Shown here in pieces: positions 4,979-5,031 of a stretch of DNA of 5,031 nucleotides (its first letter is position 1; the number at the start of each line of letters is the position of its first letter). Both the position numbers and the translations under genes were made by a program. The stretch lies in the NCBI GenBank assembly GCA_046734815.1, contig JBKPRZ010000564.1:1-5031 (forward strand), given 5' to 3'. The notes below the pieces were generated by a model that saw only the letters and a program-made list of their open reading frames with translations, was not told the origin of the DNA and made no database searches. The DNA comes from CAVYGB01 sp046734815 (lineage in GTDB: Bacteria > Myxococcota_A > Polyangia > Fen-1088).

Positions 4979-5031
4979 ATGCAACGCTGTGTCCTCGTGC
5001 TGGCGCTGGCCCTGGTCGGTGCCGCGTGCAC
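4979..5031 (+). CDS. Start of a secreted protein or lipoprotein (partial)
   Basis: ATG 4979 opens a frame that runs off the right edge after 17 codons; an in-frame GTG at 4976 directly before it is an alternative start. The residues are Met-Gln-Arg-Cys, then a hydrophobic run of Val, Leu and Ala ending in Val-Gly-Ala-Ala-Cys at the window end. This fits a short signal peptide with a positively charged N-region, and the last Cys could be the acylated residue of a lipoprotein. However, Gly at -3 is unlike the usual Leu of a lipobox. No clear Shine-Dalgarno sequence is visible. The mature protein lies outside the window, so its function cannot be stated. Confidence 0.5.
   Translation, partial: MQRCVLVLALALVGAAC

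Overview
The window is GC-rich chromosomal DNA, and every supported gene lies on the + strand. Strong G/C preference at third codon positions and the gene families suggest a high-GC free-living bacterium. A proteobacterium or a similar soil or sediment lineage is plausible, but there is no rRNA or marker gene to fix the taxon. I see no tRNA, rRNA, insertion sequence, CRISPR array or integrase.

Layout. Positions 3-251 hold the 3' end of a small unrecognised gene cut by the left edge. A 193-nt spacer follows, with a weak terminator-like hairpin, a possible -10 element (CTAAAATG) and GC-rich dyads. Next come two uncharacterised genes that look conserved, 445-1098 (217 aa) and 1151-1459 (102 aa), 52 nt apart and probably cotranscribed. 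A 291-nt spacer (1460-1750) has no convincing gene. It does hold a 7-bp hairpin, a second CTAAAATG, a perfect 9-bp inverted repeat abutting it, and a cluster of palindromes just before a good ribosome binding site.

The centre of the window is a two-gene operon. The first gene (1751-3289) encodes a double-domain KaiC-family RecA-like ATPase of 512 aa. The second (3286-4872) encodes a soluble hybrid histidine kinase of 528 aa, whose GTG start overlaps the KaiC stop by 4 bases. The kinase has an N-terminal receiver-like domain without a phosphoacceptor, a helical linker, HisKA and HATPase_c domains, and a complete C-terminal receiver. The tight coupling suggests that the KaiC-like ATPase and the kinase work in one signalling pathway, with an output partner outside the window. 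After the kinase there is a long imperfect hairpin, and at the right edge the start of a gene whose first 17 residues look like a secretion or lipoprotein signal.

The points most worth following up are the substitutions at the presumed phosphorylation and catalytic sites of the KaiC-like protein, the degenerate receiver on the kinase, and the two similar CTAAAATG-plus-dyad leaders, which hint at shared control of the uncharacterised pair and the KaiC operon.
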